From assembly GCF_965363235.1 (NCBI RefSeq), contig NC_134847.1:55584439-55648438 (forward strand): DNA of 64,000 bases. The letters run 5' to 3'. The DNA comes from Mytilus galloprovincialis (Eukaryota > Mollusca > Bivalvia > Mytilida > Mytilidae). The first letter of the stretch is position 1. Every line of letters begins with the position of its first letter. A program made the translations under genes and the position numbers. Positions 13,201 to 22,449 of the stretch are shown here, piece by piece. The notes under the pieces are model-generated. The model did not search any database. It had not been told where the DNA came from and saw only the letters and a list, made by a program, of their open reading frames with translations.

Positions 13201-16200
13201 TTCAATTTTAATACCAAAAAATGGCAACTTTGCATCAAAGGGAGATAATTTGGAGCTTTTTCAATGATACATACATTTTAAAAGTCATCTGGGGCCAAAA
13301 CGAATTGATTTATTTAAAAGCTCGACATAGGGATAGTGATCCGGCTGTGGTGGCGTTAGCTAACTTCCTAAAAGCATTATATTTAAGAAGGTGGAAGACC
13401 TAGATGCTTCATACTTTGTATATAGATACCTCATGTTACGCAGTTTCCTTCAGTCACATGTCCAATGTCCTTGACCTCATTTTCATGATTCAGTAACTAC
13501 TTGAAAAAAAAGTTAAGGTTTTTTGTAATGTTTAATTCTCTTTTATTATAAGTAATAGGATAACTATATTAGGTATGTGCGTACCTTGCAAGATCCTCAT
13601 GGCAGTCAGACAGTTTTCACTTGACCTCAACCTCATTTCATGGATCAGTAAACAAGGTTAAGTTTTGGTGGTCAAGTCCATATCTCAGTTACTATAAGCA
13701 ATGGGTCTAGTATATTCTGTGTATGGAAGGAATGTTAGGTGTACATGTCCAACTGGCAGGTGTCATCTGACCTTGACCTCATTTTCATGGTTCAGTGGTT
13801 ATAGTTAAGTTTTTGTGTTTTGTTGAAATGATGAATGTTGAATTTTTATACCCTCGAGCCTCCTTAAAGGGCTGTTATATGATATAGGCATGTTTCCTGA
13901 AAGTGGTGTTAAATTAACTCCAACAGCAGAATAAACATAACAGTAAGAACAATACCTCTAAATCTTAAATCAAGAATCGTTCTGAATACGTATCAACTCC
14001 AGTAATTTTTTTTTTAAATTTATTTCAGGTGAATCTTGTCATACTTGTTTTAGTTATAAGGACTTTGTTTAGGACTATGAGTAGTAAACCTGGGAGATCA
14101 CAACAATCAAAATCTAGACTAGAAAAAACAAAGTAAGTGTACTTGTACTTTTTTAATATCAGCGCATCTGTATTACAGATAAAAAAAAATCCAATTACCA
14201 ATCCATAGATTATTCTTATTTTTATGAGAAATAAAATTGACTTTTTTTATACATAGATATCCATGTAACTAGTATAATCATCAACAGGTCATAGAGTCAA
14301 TGTTATCTAGTTGTTGTGAAAAATCAAAAAATGATTTTGCAAGGCTTATTGAGATAATGATGATATGCTTGTTTTGATGTTTTGCTGTATTTGTTTACCT
14401 GGAACTCCAATTTGAAGGATATGTTCCATAATACAAAATATGTTACCCTATTTTTATTTTACATCATTAAATGGAAATTAATGTAGTGGTATTTGTAGAT
14501 TTTGTGATTTTTAAGAAAACAACTTAAGAATTTTGTCAATTTTATGTGTCTTGTATACAATTCTTTATCAATTTTGAAAGAATTCTTCAGGAATATTTCT
14601 GAAAGGTATAGGGTAATGGTATAATTTTTTCAATTTTGGTTCTAACATGGCACAATCTTATGCAAAGCACTGTATCCTAACTGTAAACTGTTAAATGGAA
14701 AAACAAATCTACATCATTGTGAAGATTTCTTGGTTGCTGGCTTTTTTCAATGTTACAAGACCCTCAATTTTGCTGGTTTCTTGCATTCCAGTTAAAGACA
14801 TTTCTTAGACATTTTACAGATATTGTTTGTATAATTATAGTAAAAATGAACTTTTTTTTGTTTTTAGGTCTGGCGTAAGAAGTATTTGTGTATTGGCTCC
14901 TTTGTTTGGTGTCACATGGGTTTTTGGCGTACTATCTATGTCAAAAGATTTGGTAGTATTCCAATATCTTTTTGCAATATTCAACTCTTTACAGGTATGT
15001 TCTAAGGATTATTCTTAAATAATTTTATTTTGGATGTAACACATCTTCTGATTATCTGCCAGTGTTTTGTCTATCAGCTCATAGACGTAATTTTGTCATG
15101 TGACTGTGACGTCATCAACATTTTTTCATGATTTACTCTGGTTAAAAATGCAATTTAGAATTAATTATAGGGAATGACTAATATTTTTTCTGTCTATTTG
15201 ATATATCATTAAAAATGTTGTGCACACTTTTAACAAAATAACACGCTATGCAGGTTATTCAGTGTGCACCACATTTATGATGTTATATCTTCATAGACAG
15301 AAAAATATTACAGTCATTCCTTAGATATTGTATGATAATTAATGGTAGAGAAAAGAACAGATACTAAAATGGCAGTCTAAGACCTGGACCAGTCCAATAG
15401 TAAAAAAATGAGGGGGAAACTAAGATCAAATAATACAAATCAGACTCTTAAAAAAATGTGGGTACTGTAAGTGTTAAGGAAACAAATGCAATAGTCAATT
15501 CATACTACATTTTCCTTTAATTTTTCAGTTATTTTCAACATACATCATGTACATTTGTTAGTAAATATTTTGAAATACTCAATATAAATCATTGAATATT
15601 GATCTTAGAATAAAATCAAGTTTCTTCTTTTTCAGGGATTTTTTATTTTTGTTTTTCACTGCCTAATGGACAAAAGGGTAAGCATGTAAAGAAAAAATAA
15701 AGTATAGAGAGATACATTTTCACTCAGAGTAAAAGAAGTTTAGAATGATAACAGCTGATAAAATGAGCATCTTCAAAAAGGTCTCATATGAGATTATAAC
15801 AAGTTACAAAACAATTAGGCAAACTTCCAATCTGATTTAAATACAGCACCTATTCAATTACTATGCTTACAGGGTTCTAACAACCCTCTCTTCTACTAAT
15901 CCCATAATTTGTCATAAAGAGAAACAAATCTAATCTTGAATTTGAAGGCAGATATTCATTAGTTGATTTGAAAAGGTATCAAAACAGATAAAAATAGGTC
16001 ATTGTCAGATCAACACATGATCTGGTTTTTTTTTCAGACTAAGACTTATACATCGTTCTTGCTTGACATAAACCAGTAATGTAATAAAGATATTATAAAT
16101 CTTATTATTAGAACAAAAAAGGGAACAAAATATAAGACCACCAAAAAAGTGATTTGATGGGAAACTTTTAGCTTGTTATATATAGTTCAGCTTCTTTATA

Positions 16201-19200
16201 TAAATTTGAAGAACAAAAGAGAATTAGCAAAAAGAACACATCAAAAACATGTGCCAAGAGAATCCCCATTGCTAATCATACTTAATAGTTGAAAATATGA
16301 TACCAGTAATGCTAAATAAAAACAAAAGGACCAAAGTTTACCAACCATGTATTTATATGTTCAGATTTGTGGGGAAACACTGCTATTTTAAAAGACTTGC
16401 ATAATTTAAGAAAGTCAGATGCAACATATTTTTTTTTATATTTGAAGGTTAAAGAGGCAATAAAACATCATAGTAAGAAGAGAAAAGCAGCTCGTATGGA
16501 TTCATTTTCTTACACAGTAAGTCATTCACACTATTATAATTTTATTTTTGATACCCAAATAATAACATACCTTCATTTCTTCAGTCAAACTTTTTGTGTC
16601 AAAAGCTAACATCAAGAACACATCAGTTGAGATGAAAAAAATAATATGGTTTGAATGCTTTTGGAGAGTTAAATATTGTAGGGATTTATCACAATTCTGA
16701 TCTCTTTGACTTTCGCACCTAGGATCAGCTGAAATTTAGAATAAGCTAATTTCAATTATTTTAATGTGAGTAGTGTCCCCTTGTCATATGTGTGATATGG
16801 TAAAATACAGTAAATCTACTGGGGACATTGGTTACTCTGTTAAAATCTTGTTATTGTGCTAATGAAAATCTAATTTCATACAAACAAAACATTTATTGAA
16901 TAGTCCACTTAAAAGTTATAATAAATGAGTGACCAGTGAAAAATAATGTTATTCCAATTCTTGAACCAATGCATACAAACATCATAAACTTAGTCTTCTG
17001 TGCACAATTTAATCATTTTATTAGCATAAATTTCGTATAATCATTAATTTTTTTTTTCAATCGGATGGTGGTGTTGTGAAAATATGACAGGTAATTAAAG
17101 TTCGTGTTTTGAAGCCGAAGTTTAAGGATTGTCACCTGTTTGTCAACAATCAACAAAAAGCATGGATATTGAGCACGTGGTTAACATGTACAATCAGATA
17201 ATAGTTTATTTTAAGGACATCCATGTGTATTCTGATCACCGGATTTTTAGGAGATGGGTCACACTGAGGTCACTTTGCATACGGTAAATATGTTGGGGAA
17301 TTGTTTCCTGGAAGGAAGCAATTAAAATAAAGTAAACTTCTTTTAAATATGAACAAATTAAAGAATTTTTTTCAGAAAAAAGTATATGTACATAAGTTTT
17401 ATAATGAAGACTATCCCTTGAGTTATTAAAAAACATATGCATTATTTTTTTTAATTTGAGGTTTCTTATGACTTTAACAACATCTATATTTTTATTTCAG
17501 GAATCAAAGACGAGAAAAACATCCGAGACAAGTGCTATTGATTTAACTCCAAAGGCAAGTCCAAAAAGTAAGTAACTGCTTATTAAGGTAGACCGAGGCT
17601 CTAAAGTAAAATTGATGATTTATATAATAATTTTCCAAAATGCAGTTTATAAAGATCTATCAATATTGAAATTTGGTTTTATTTTTTTCCATAAATCTTA
17701 TTCATGTAACAGATAATTTCCATGACTGCTGCTTATGACTAACAATTATGTCATGACTTTAACCCAAAGTCAAATTTCCATGTTCTGTGAACAAATAATC
17801 TAGGTCATACCTTTAATTTGATATATGATTTCAATGGCAGATCCAGAAATTTTCATAAGGGGGGCCTGACTGACTGCCCAAGATGGGCGCCCATTCCTCA
17901 GTAATTTCTCATAAAATTAAAATAAAAATCACACAAAGGTGGGGTGTCTGGGTATTCTGGTCCCCTCCTTAAATCCACCTCTGGATTTAAAAAGTTTACA
18001 ACATAATGAACATAATGGCCAAGTTATAAATTGATAAGACCACAACTTCATGGTAAACTTCTTTTACCTGACACAGGACAAATAAAGGGCTGCGCTTTAG
18101 CGCATGATACGCCCGTTGCTCTTTTAACTTGTCTTTTATGCTTTAAATGAATTTATATGATCAACTAGAAATATATATACAAATCAAAAGGGATGTTACA
18201 TTAATATATTCACCAAAGTTTCATAAAATCCCCCTTTTTTAAGTATAAAAATTCATTACTTAAGAAAACGTAAAATCTGAAATTTATAAAAATGGAAAGA
18301 GAGCTTATGTCAATAGATATAAACAATTTATCAAAGTTGCATAAAATTTTGTGAAAGTGTTAGTTATTGTCCCAAAATTGGAAAATCCCCCCTTTTTTAA
18401 GCATAAAAATTCATAACACGGAAATGTAAAATCTTAAATTTATAAAAATTGAAAGGGAGCTTACATCAATAGATATAAACAATTCACCAAAGTTTCATGG
18501 ACATTGGTGAAAGCCTTTTTGAGTTATTGTCCAAAGTGTTGAAAATCCCCCTTTTTTTTATGAATAAAGCCCCATAAATCCAAAACTTAAAATCTGAAAT
18601 TTATAAAAATTGAAAGGGAGCTTACATCAATAGATATAAACAATTCACCAAAGTTTCATGGACATTTGTGAAAGCCTTTTTGAGTTATTGTCCGAAGTGT
18701 TGAAAATCCCCCTTTTTTATGAATAAAGCCCCATAAATCTAAAACTTAAAATCTAAAATTTATAAAAATTGAAAGGGAGCTTACATCAATAGATATAAAT
18801 AATTCACCAAAGTTTCATGGACATTGGTGAAAGCCTTTTTGAGTTATTGTCCGAAGTGTTGAAAATCCCCCCTTTTTTATGAATAAAGCCCCATAAATCC
18901 AAAACTTTAAAAAATCTGAAATTAAAAAAAAACGAAAGGGAGCTTACGTCAATAGATATAAACAATTCACTTCAGTTTTATGGGAATTGGTGAAAGTGTT
19001 TTTGAGTTATTGTCCGAAGTGTGGACGACGGACGGACAGACGGATGGACGGACAGACGGACAATGGTATACCATAATACGTCCCGTCTAAAAGACGACGG
19101 GCGTATAAAAAATTATGGATGCAGGGATGTACAGAACGGAAAACACAATGCCACCTTCAATTGAAGGAGAGGCATGACATGTTTACTTGATTTAGAGTTG

Positions 19201-21800
19201 ATGTGTAACATTCATAGTACTACCAGTAAATTATTGTGGCATGATTCACGAAATACATGAAAGATCTATTTACACAACAGGAATGAGTATTTGTGTTAAT
19301 ATGTATAAAACTATTTCTGCAATTTTTCTTCAATCTTTGGAAATCACTGAAAAAAATACAAGAACCTCTGAGATGTTAGCTTATGTTTTGTTCACTTTGA
19401 TTACACTTTATTTCAGTATCAAAGTCTAATTTGTTTACCAATGACCTAACAAAGCTATATCACAATAATCTGAATAATAACCTTTATAACAAACAGGTTA
19501 GTATACTGTATAGTATGGTATTTCTGTTTGCATTTTTTATTTTGATTTTTGGAAAATGGAGAATTATGCATGATTAATCATTGTGAAATCTGCATTATGT
19601 TTATAAGATATCAGAATCCAGGTTTTATTATTGCGATACTGGACATCCAATCGCATTATTTAATGTAATTGAACCTTGCAATAATTTCTGAATCTGCAGT
19701 ACTGTAATCTTTATTGATATACGAATGAAAGGAATAAGTAAAATATAAAATATTTGAAACTTTTTAGGTGGTTTGTCTTGAGTTGAGTTAATACCAAAAT
19801 GCTCAAGTGGTAGAATGTTTGTTTTGTAGCAGATTGATTGCATTGATTGTCAATTGAGAATTCTATTTGTAGTAAACTTCTCTATAGTCAGTGTTTACTG
19901 CTTCTTGATATTAAGCACAAAGAGTACTTACAGGTTCTTTGGCACTAGGAGAATGTTTTGTGGATTGAATATTTATATTCAGCAGTTGCTAGTACAACTT
20001 TTTTATTTTGTGTTTTGACACACATATAAATATTTTCTTTCTAGCACACACCTATTTCCTGTATTGTCTGTATTTCATTTGACAGAATATTTATTTTCAT
20101 CCTGTTTTGCCCTGTCATGGTTAAAACTATATACTTGAAGGTTTTAAAAGTCCAGAATATTTATTTTTAAAATCCTCCTTTAATTGTGGATACATAATTG
20201 TAAATTATAGTTGAAAATTGTAATGCATGCTGTACTATATTAACAGTTTAAAAGTCAGTGAACAATTATAAATGTACTGTGAACTAGTTTTAATTTGATC
20301 CCAGTTTGTGCTTATTCCATTTTCACTGTGAAGTTTATATATTTATTGGTGAAATATATCATTGCAGTCAGAAAGAAAGGGATCACTCTTCAATAAGTTT
20401 GGACAGTCAATCATTTCAAAAAACCAGCAGGTAAAAATTATATTTATTTCATGAAATTATCTTATGTTATGTTCAGATATCAATAGCTTGGGCTATACAC
20501 AGGGATCACTTTTGTCTTTGTGAAGTAGTGTTTGTGTCATCCACATAATACTTTGTTAATCTGCATGATAATCCCAAAATCATTTTAACAATTCAATAGA
20601 ATTCAACCCTAATTGCACAGATTCTTTAAGGGCATACGATACAGTTACAGGGAAGGTAATGACGTTGCTAACGTAAAATGTTATTTTGGCGACGTCAAAC
20701 TCGGACATATCGGGAAAAGATGCATTTTTCGACCAATTTTTATCATTCAAACTGATTTAATTTGAAAACGAGTGCATGGACCCCTATTTTTTAAAACAGC
20801 AATTTGTTTCATTTTGCAAGGACATTATGTGACCCAAATTTTATAAAACTGTAAATAGCGCATTTTTTTTAATTTTGATAAACATGCAGCAAAAAATGAC
20901 ATTTTTCCTCTATTCATGAACGTTTGATAAATATAGAGTTATTTCGGAATAAAAATTGCATAATTTTTAATGATACTTATAAAATACAGAAATTACCAAT
21001 TATTTAACAAAAAACATTTTGTGTTTATCTTTTAAAACAAAAAAGTTATGTCTTTCTTTCGAAAAAGAAAATACGGACACAAATCTGAGTTTTGAGCAAA
21101 TACACAAAATTTCGAACTCATTTTACTCAAAAAGTAGCACATGAAGGTATATTTTTTATTACATATTTGATTTAATGAGGTAAAAAATAGCCTATATGCA
21201 AATTTTCATCAACTTGTAAATACAGGTTCAAAAATGTATCGTATGCCCTTAAGATTCTTCTGAAGGACCTAAAGTTGTTAGCCTACATTTTGTTTTGTTA
21301 CCTCATCTGGTCCATTGTCCATTGTCCTTTGAATTAAACTTTTAACCTGAAACTACTCGGTTGATTCATAGCAAAGCTTGTCTTCTCCACTCCATCTGTA
21401 TGTTGTAACTACAAAGTATGTAATCAACTAACATGGTAGCCTTGTCTAAATGTAAAACATAGGGTCAAACTACAGTTTATCATTAAGATGTAATAAACAA
21501 TCTGAGAAAAACATCATTGAACTTGTGCACATTGATGTTTACCTTGCGTGGATAAAAAAAAAATATTCAAAATCACAACTTGGCTTGCAGAATGTCCTAA
21601 TAAATCTGTAGCTAATGTTCTTATCATTTCAGTCAAAAGGTAGAAGATCTGCATCTCCTAAGAATCAGCTCTTGACAGCAAACCAACAAGAAGAAGGTTA
21701 CAGTCCATTTGGACGGGTACACAGTCCAATGAGGTTGTCTCCAGGGCACCTACCAGCAAGTCATTGGCAGCCAATCACTATTGACCTTGGAACTTTTTAA
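1150..21800 (+). CDS. Adhesion G-protein-coupled receptor, 3' part of gene (18 exons, 5' partial)
   Basis: Cell-surface receptor of the adhesion GPCR class (family B2). The extracellular GAIN domain normally cleaves itself at the GPS, and the seven-helix part then signals through G proteins. Eighteen exons sum to 1697 nt and join in one frame to 564 visible residues (numbered from the first full codon, 1152): end of GAIN 1-105, GPS 106-152 (C-G-F-W at 113-116, HTT at 144-146), TM1 about 167-190, TM2 205-228, TM3 231-262, TM4 273-292, TM5 312-336, TM6 361-385, TM7 388-410, cytoplasmic tail 411-564. TM6 reads LAPLFGVTWVFGVLS and TM7 NSLQGFFIFVFH, both class hallmarks. Exons: 1150-1269, 2632-2710, 3703-3820, 6377-6423, 7609-7720, 8695-8798, 9352-9457, 11865-12015, 12338-12410, 12780-12846, 14029-14132, 14868-14994, 15636-15677, 16448-16516, 17501-17567, 19417-19496, 20368-20430, 21633-21800. 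The ligand-binding N-terminus lies outside the window, so the subfamily cannot be named. Confidence 0.92.
1446..1605. mobile_element. MITE-like 'GGATCCGCC' element
   Basis: Short element with G-runs at the left (GATCCAGGGGAAAGGGGGG) and C-runs followed by CTGGATCCGCC at the right, so the ends are roughly inverted. Relatives lie at 17838-17990, 23251-23396, 24258-24412 and 25798-25955. It lies in the intron after exon a and explains the C/G homopolymers. Confidence 0.6.
1637..1800 (+). repeat. Dispersed repeat family B, copy 1 (partial)
   Basis: Begins AAATTGAGAATGGAAATGGG and continues through 'AGAGACAACAACC.GACCA' and 'AACAGACAACAGC'. The best copy is 58980-59475 (+). Other copies are 6245-6352, 40590-40990 and 51735-51950 (-) and 54387-54485 (+). 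Confidence 0.7.
1917..2345 (+). repeat. Dispersed repeat family A, copy 2 (long)
   Basis: Fuller copy starting AAGAAGATGTGGTATGGTTG and running past 'CCAACCCTCCCCTAACC' to 'GGCTCAACTCATCGGATGG'. It matches in reverse the copy at 35878-36312, which sets the family length at about 430 bp. Confidence 0.75.
2632..2710 (+). CDS. Receptor exon b: GAIN domain segment
   Basis: Acceptor ATTTTTTTTAG, donor GTATGC. It joins exon a by a split glycine codon and reads FGFGTAYYRNISDLFPTYLL, a GAIN-type 'YRN...LFP' segment. Ends in phase 2. Confidence 0.88.
3417..3676 (+). repeat. Dispersed repeat family C, copy 1
   Basis: Starts AGTTATCAAAAGTACCAGGA, with the core CCAGACGCGCGTTTCGTCTA, ACTCATCAGTGACGCTCA and AAGTTGAAGAGCATTGAGGA. 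At least five other copies lie in the window: 39078-39352, 45338-45655 and 63505-63787 on -, and 47621-47925 and 60189-60510 on +. Confidence 0.8.
3703..3820 (+). CDS. Receptor exon c: end of GAIN domain
   Basis: Acceptor TCTTTCTTTCAG, donor GTAAGT. It completes a split arginine codon and ends in phase 0. It reads ...PLPYINPPLVIQFEYLN, the usual 'P-V-x-I-x-F' beta strand just before the GPS. Confidence 0.9.
3965..5657 (+). mobile_element. Helentron/HINE ('pearl')-like non-autonomous element A
   Basis: Left end AGCTCACCTGGCCC with a hairpin (GGCCC AAA GGGCC). Then comes a CGT-repeat microsatellite (about 4009-4046), nine tandem 166-bp units, and a right part AGGTGAGC followed by the hairpin GGCTCTTGAGAGCC and CTAG. 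The terminal GCTCACCT and the subterminal AGGTGAGC are inverted copies. Stem-loop plus CTAG fits the Helitron CTRR end rule, with insertion between T and T. Short open frames on the minus strand simply follow the repeat and are not genes. Confidence 0.75.
4056..5545 (+). repeat. Nine-copy 166-bp tandem repeat (core of element A)
   Basis: The marker 'ACTGAATGGAAT' (with small variants) recurs at 4081, 4247, 4413, 4579, 4745, 4911, 5077, 5243 and 5409, exactly 166 bp apart each time, so no indels have been fixed between those points. Each unit also carries 'ATCCATCATCCAAGATGGCC'. Confidence 0.92.
5660..6244. other. Intron sequence, no feature
   Basis: AT-rich intron sequence between element A and a family B fragment. 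No exon, RNA gene or clear repeat is seen. Confidence 0.5.
6245..6352 (-). repeat. Dispersed repeat family B, fragment
   Basis: Reverse-orientation fragment ending CCCCATTTCCATTCTTAA, the reverse of the family B start. It lies directly upstream of the GPS exon. Confidence 0.6.
6377..6423 (+). CDS. Receptor exon d: first half of the GPS
   Basis: A 47-nt exon with acceptor TTTACTTTCAG and donor GTAAGT. It reads TGLTKPVCGFWDFNL; C-x-F-W-D is the start of the GPS motif. Ends in phase 2. Confidence 0.9.
6530..6780 (+). repeat. Dispersed repeat family A, diverged copy
   Basis: Starts AGAAGATGTAGTATGAGTGCC and contains 'TATGGTCTTCAACACAGAG' and 'AAAGGGCCCCAAAAGTGA'. Clearly older than the other copies. 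Confidence 0.6.
7145..7291 (+). repeat. Three-copy 49-bp tandem repeat
   Basis: Three nearly identical units starting TATACCTGAACATTAGGACC at 7145, 7194 and 7243, exactly 49 bp apart, within the intron between the two GPS exons. Confidence 0.9.
7295..7445 (-). repeat. Dispersed repeat family A, fragment
   Basis: Reverse-strand fragment recognised by 'GTTGAAGGCGGCGGTACAGTGACCC' -type sequence and 'AGTTGTTAACTTCTATCATTTGGTC'-type sequence, which match the 35878-36312 copy. Confidence 0.55.
7609..7720 (+). CDS. Receptor exon e: second half of the GPS with cleavage site
   Basis: Acceptor GCTTTTTTTAG, donor GTTTCT (weak but GT). It reads AWSTEGSRLTQ... and ICEYDHTTNFALLM. The cleavage tripeptide is H-T-T (predicted cut between the two T). 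Of the four usual GPS cysteines, the one in 'GC' is serine and the second of 'CxC' is tyrosine. Ends in phase 0. Confidence 0.9.
7763..8694. other. Intron before TM1, no feature
   Basis: Only a G-run at 7768-7783 and AT-rich intron sequence are seen. Confidence 0.5.
8695..8798 (+). CDS. Receptor exon f: TM1
   Basis: Acceptor TTATTTTTCAG, donor GTAAGT. It begins VTEHKKALSYISAIGCG and continues with a hydrophobic helix ending in VVYFKNW. Ends in phase 2. Confidence 0.92.
9352..9457 (+). CDS. Receptor exon g: TM2 (also unit 1 of the tandem array)
   Basis: Acceptor TTTTATTTCAG, first donor AGG|GTATGT at 9458. It reads QIRSDKAKIQAYLCIALILS and then the rest of TM2 ending WAPLSDIR, in phase 0. 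This joins exactly to the phase-0 TM3 exon, giving the usual TM2-loop-cysteine spacing. The last 69 bp (9389-9457) are the first unit of the 27-copy array that follows. Confidence 0.88.
9389..11243 (+). repeat. 27-unit minisatellite made from the TM2 exon and its splice donor
   Basis: Unit starts: 9389, 9458, 9527, 9596, 9665, 9734, 9803, 9872, 9941, 10010, 10079, 10147, 10216, 10285, 10354, 10423, 10491, 10560, 10629, 10698, 10767, 10836, 10905, 10973, 11041, 11110, 11179. Most units are 69 bp. Those starting at 10079, 10423, 10905 and 10973 are 68 bp, and the last is 65 bp and degenerate. Each unit is a copy of the second half of TM2 (23 codons), and nearly all begin GTATGT or GTATGC directly after AAGG, so each brings its own possible donor; units 9872 and 10836 start with C and lack it. 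The receptor frame is open through units 1-5 and meets TAG at 9746-9748 in unit 6. Long open frames on both strands in other phases follow from the period and are not taken as genes. Confidence 0.95.
11865..12015 (+). CDS. Receptor exon h: TM3, loop 2 and start of TM4
   Basis: Acceptor TATTTTGTACAG, donor GTAAGT. It begins in phase 0 with ALCTTFAVLLHYIFLVDFS. The cysteine is the conserved TM3 cysteine that bonds to extracellular loop 2. The class motif W-M-L-x-E after 'F-S' is L-M-L-A-M here. Ends in phase 1 within LIPICW. Confidence 0.92.
12338..12410 (+). CDS. Receptor exon i: TM4 and extracellular loop 2
   Basis: Acceptor AATGCTTTCAG, donor GTAAGT. It reads IPAVIVGISMGATQLEGYGD. Split codons at both ends close correctly. 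Confidence 0.92.
12528..12778 (+). repeat. Minisatellite directly abutting the TM5 exon acceptor
   Basis: Imperfect subunits of about 22 bp (TAATACATTGTGTGTAATATCT and variants) arranged in two larger units of 110 bp: 'ATCTTGAAACACTGTGTG' recurs at 12551 and 12661. The last subunit runs straight into the acceptor TATCTTTCAG. Confidence 0.85.
12780..12846 (+). CDS. Receptor exon j: loop 2 and TM5
   Basis: Acceptor ATCTTTCAG, donor GTATGT. It reads CWLSVDNGLIWAFIGPALVI. C-W-L is the conserved loop-2 cysteine motif. Ends in phase 0. Confidence 0.92.
13390..13845. repeat. Diverged ~150-bp tandem repeat (element core relic)
   Basis: 'GACCTTGACCTCATTTTCATGG' -like markers recur at about 13470, 13622 and 13770, roughly 150 bp apart, in the intron after TM5. 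The layout resembles the tandem core of a pearl/HINE element without recognisable ends. Confidence 0.55.
14029..14132 (+). CDS. Receptor exon k: end of TM5 and intracellular loop 3
   Basis: Acceptor AAATTTATTTCAG, donor GTAAGT. It reads VNLVILVLVIRTLFRTM followed by a basic, serine-rich loop. Ends in phase 2. Confidence 0.92.
14868..14994 (+). CDS. Receptor exon l: TM6 and start of TM7
   Basis: Acceptor TTTGTTTTTAG, donor GTATGT. It reads SICVLAPLFGVTWVFGVLSM and FQYLFAIFNSLQ, both strongly conserved in adhesion GPCRs. Phase 0 at the end. Confidence 0.94.
15636..15677 (+). CDS. Receptor exon m: end of TM7
   Basis: A 42-nt exon with acceptor TTCTTTTTCAG and donor GTAAGC. It reads GFFIFVFHCLMDKR, the class TM7 ending. 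Too short to be found by open-frame length. Confidence 0.92.
16448..16516 (+). CDS. Receptor exon n: proximal cytoplasmic tail
   Basis: Acceptor TATATTTGAAG, donor GTAAGT. It reads VKEAIKHHSKKRKAARMDSF, a basic juxtamembrane tail, phase 0 at both ends. This is the last exon upstream of the duplicated cassettes, so its donor could serve either. Confidence 0.85.
17501..17567 (+). CDS. Receptor exon o, tail cassette copy 1
   Basis: Acceptor TTTTTATTTCAG, donor GTAAGT. It reads ESKTRKTSETSAIDLTPKAS. The exon in copy 2 (25468-25534) is identical base for base. Confidence 0.88.
17838..17990. mobile_element. MITE-like 'GGATCCGCC' family member (inside cassette copy 1)
   Basis: Runs from GGCAGATCCAGAAATTTTCA to CCACCTCTGGATTT with inverted ends. 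It is present at the same place in copy 2 (25798-25955), so it was inserted before the duplication. Confidence 0.6.
18084..19106 (-). mobile_element. Helentron/HINE ('pearl')-like element B
   Basis: Read on the minus strand it starts ATACGCCCGTCGTC with a hairpin (CCCGTC...GACGGG). It continues with a GTCC-type microsatellite (plus strand GACGGACGGACAGACGG, about 19025-19060) and five ~160-bp tandem units. It ends with an inverted AACGGGCGTAT followed by the hairpin GCGC TAAA GCGC. Copy 2 of the cassette lacks it (empty site near 26045-26055). No coding capacity. Confidence 0.75.
18225..19018 (+). repeat. Five-copy ~160-bp tandem repeat (core of element B)
   Basis: The marker AAAATCCCCC followed by a T-run recurs at about 18225, 18382, 18542, 18702 and 18862, that is every 157-160 bp. 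Confidence 0.88.
19417..19496 (+). CDS. Receptor exon p, tail cassette copy 1
   Basis: Acceptor CTTTATTTCAG, donor GTTAGT. It reads SKSNLFTNDLTKLYHNNLNN and ends NKQ. Copy 2 has Y-D-N-D where copy 1 has Y-H-N-N. Confidence 0.85.
20368..20430 (+). CDS. Receptor exon q, tail cassette copy 1
   Basis: Acceptor ATATCATTGCAG, donor GTAAAA. It reads SERKGSLFNKFGQSIISKNQ. The protein sequence is the same in copy 2. Confidence 0.85.
20630..21248. mobile_element. 619-bp TTAA-target MITE (piggyBac-type ends)
   Basis: Perfect 13-bp terminal inverted repeats GGGCATACGATAC / GTATCGTATGCCC, flanked by TTAA on both sides (20626-20629, 21249-21252). The unoccupied site is seen in cassette copy 2 at 27560-27563. 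TTAA duplication is the hallmark of piggyBac transposases. There is no long reading frame, so it is non-autonomous. Confidence 0.88.
21633..21800 (+). CDS. Receptor exon r: terminal coding exon, cassette copy 1
   Basis: Acceptor TTATCATTTCAG. It reads SKGRRSASPKNQLLTANQQE, then a serine/proline-rich end finishing in TIDLGTF and TAA. The distal tail carries several SP sites (RSASP, YSPF, HSPM, LSPG). Copy 2 differs at two residues (L to Q, I to T). Confidence 0.9.
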   Translation, partial: SKGRRSASPKNQLLTANQQEEGYSPFGRVHSPMRLSPGHLPASHWQPITIDLGTF

Positions 21801-22443
21801 AACTATAGTTCCAATAAAACTATTAAGATTTTGGATCCGTCCTAATATTATTGGTTGTGGAACAGTATTTTTCATTAATTTTTTTTTCTTTACATTTAAA
21901 TTTAAAAATCTTCATATGCACAAATGAAAAGTAGGACATTTTTATCTTGAATTTAAAAAAAATCGTTGAGGGGGGATAAATCAATGATTCATTCATGTAT
22001 TTCTTATTCAAAAAAGAAACCAGCTAACTTCATTGGAAGTGGGGTTTTATTTTTGCTGTTTTACAAAATACCCTTATTGTGCTCTTAGAATATAGGGAAC
22101 AGATATTTCTATTGATTTCAAGATGTTGTGTTTAGCAAATGAGAGATTGGGTAATCTTTTATCAAAGAAAGAAAATTTTCTAAGCTAAAAATTAAATATA
22201 AACAATCTACAAAATTAATTTACACACTTATAAAGGATATTGAATGAAAATGAACATCTTGTAATAATAATTTGTTTTCTATTAAAATCTTCATGTCTAC
22301 ACATTAATACATTTGTTATTTATTTATTAAATTATTACCATTGTGATGAAATACTACTGCGGTATATGTTATTGTTTTTTTTCTTGTCATATATATATAC
22401 ACAAAAGATTTTTTACTCACTGTTTACCCTCTGTGACTGATGC

Positions 22444-22449
22444 AATAAA
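22444..22449 (+). terminator. Poly(A) signal, cassette copy 1
   Basis: AATAAA 644 nt after the stop codon; the same site is conserved in copy 2 at 28753-28758. Copy 1 also has an AATAAA at 21813-21818, only 13 nt after the stop, which is AACAAA in copy 2. Confidence 0.6.

Noticed and set aside
17236-17442. 68-aa minus-strand frame conserved at 25203-25403
   Set aside because: Conservation is due only to the recent cassette duplication; no other sign of coding.
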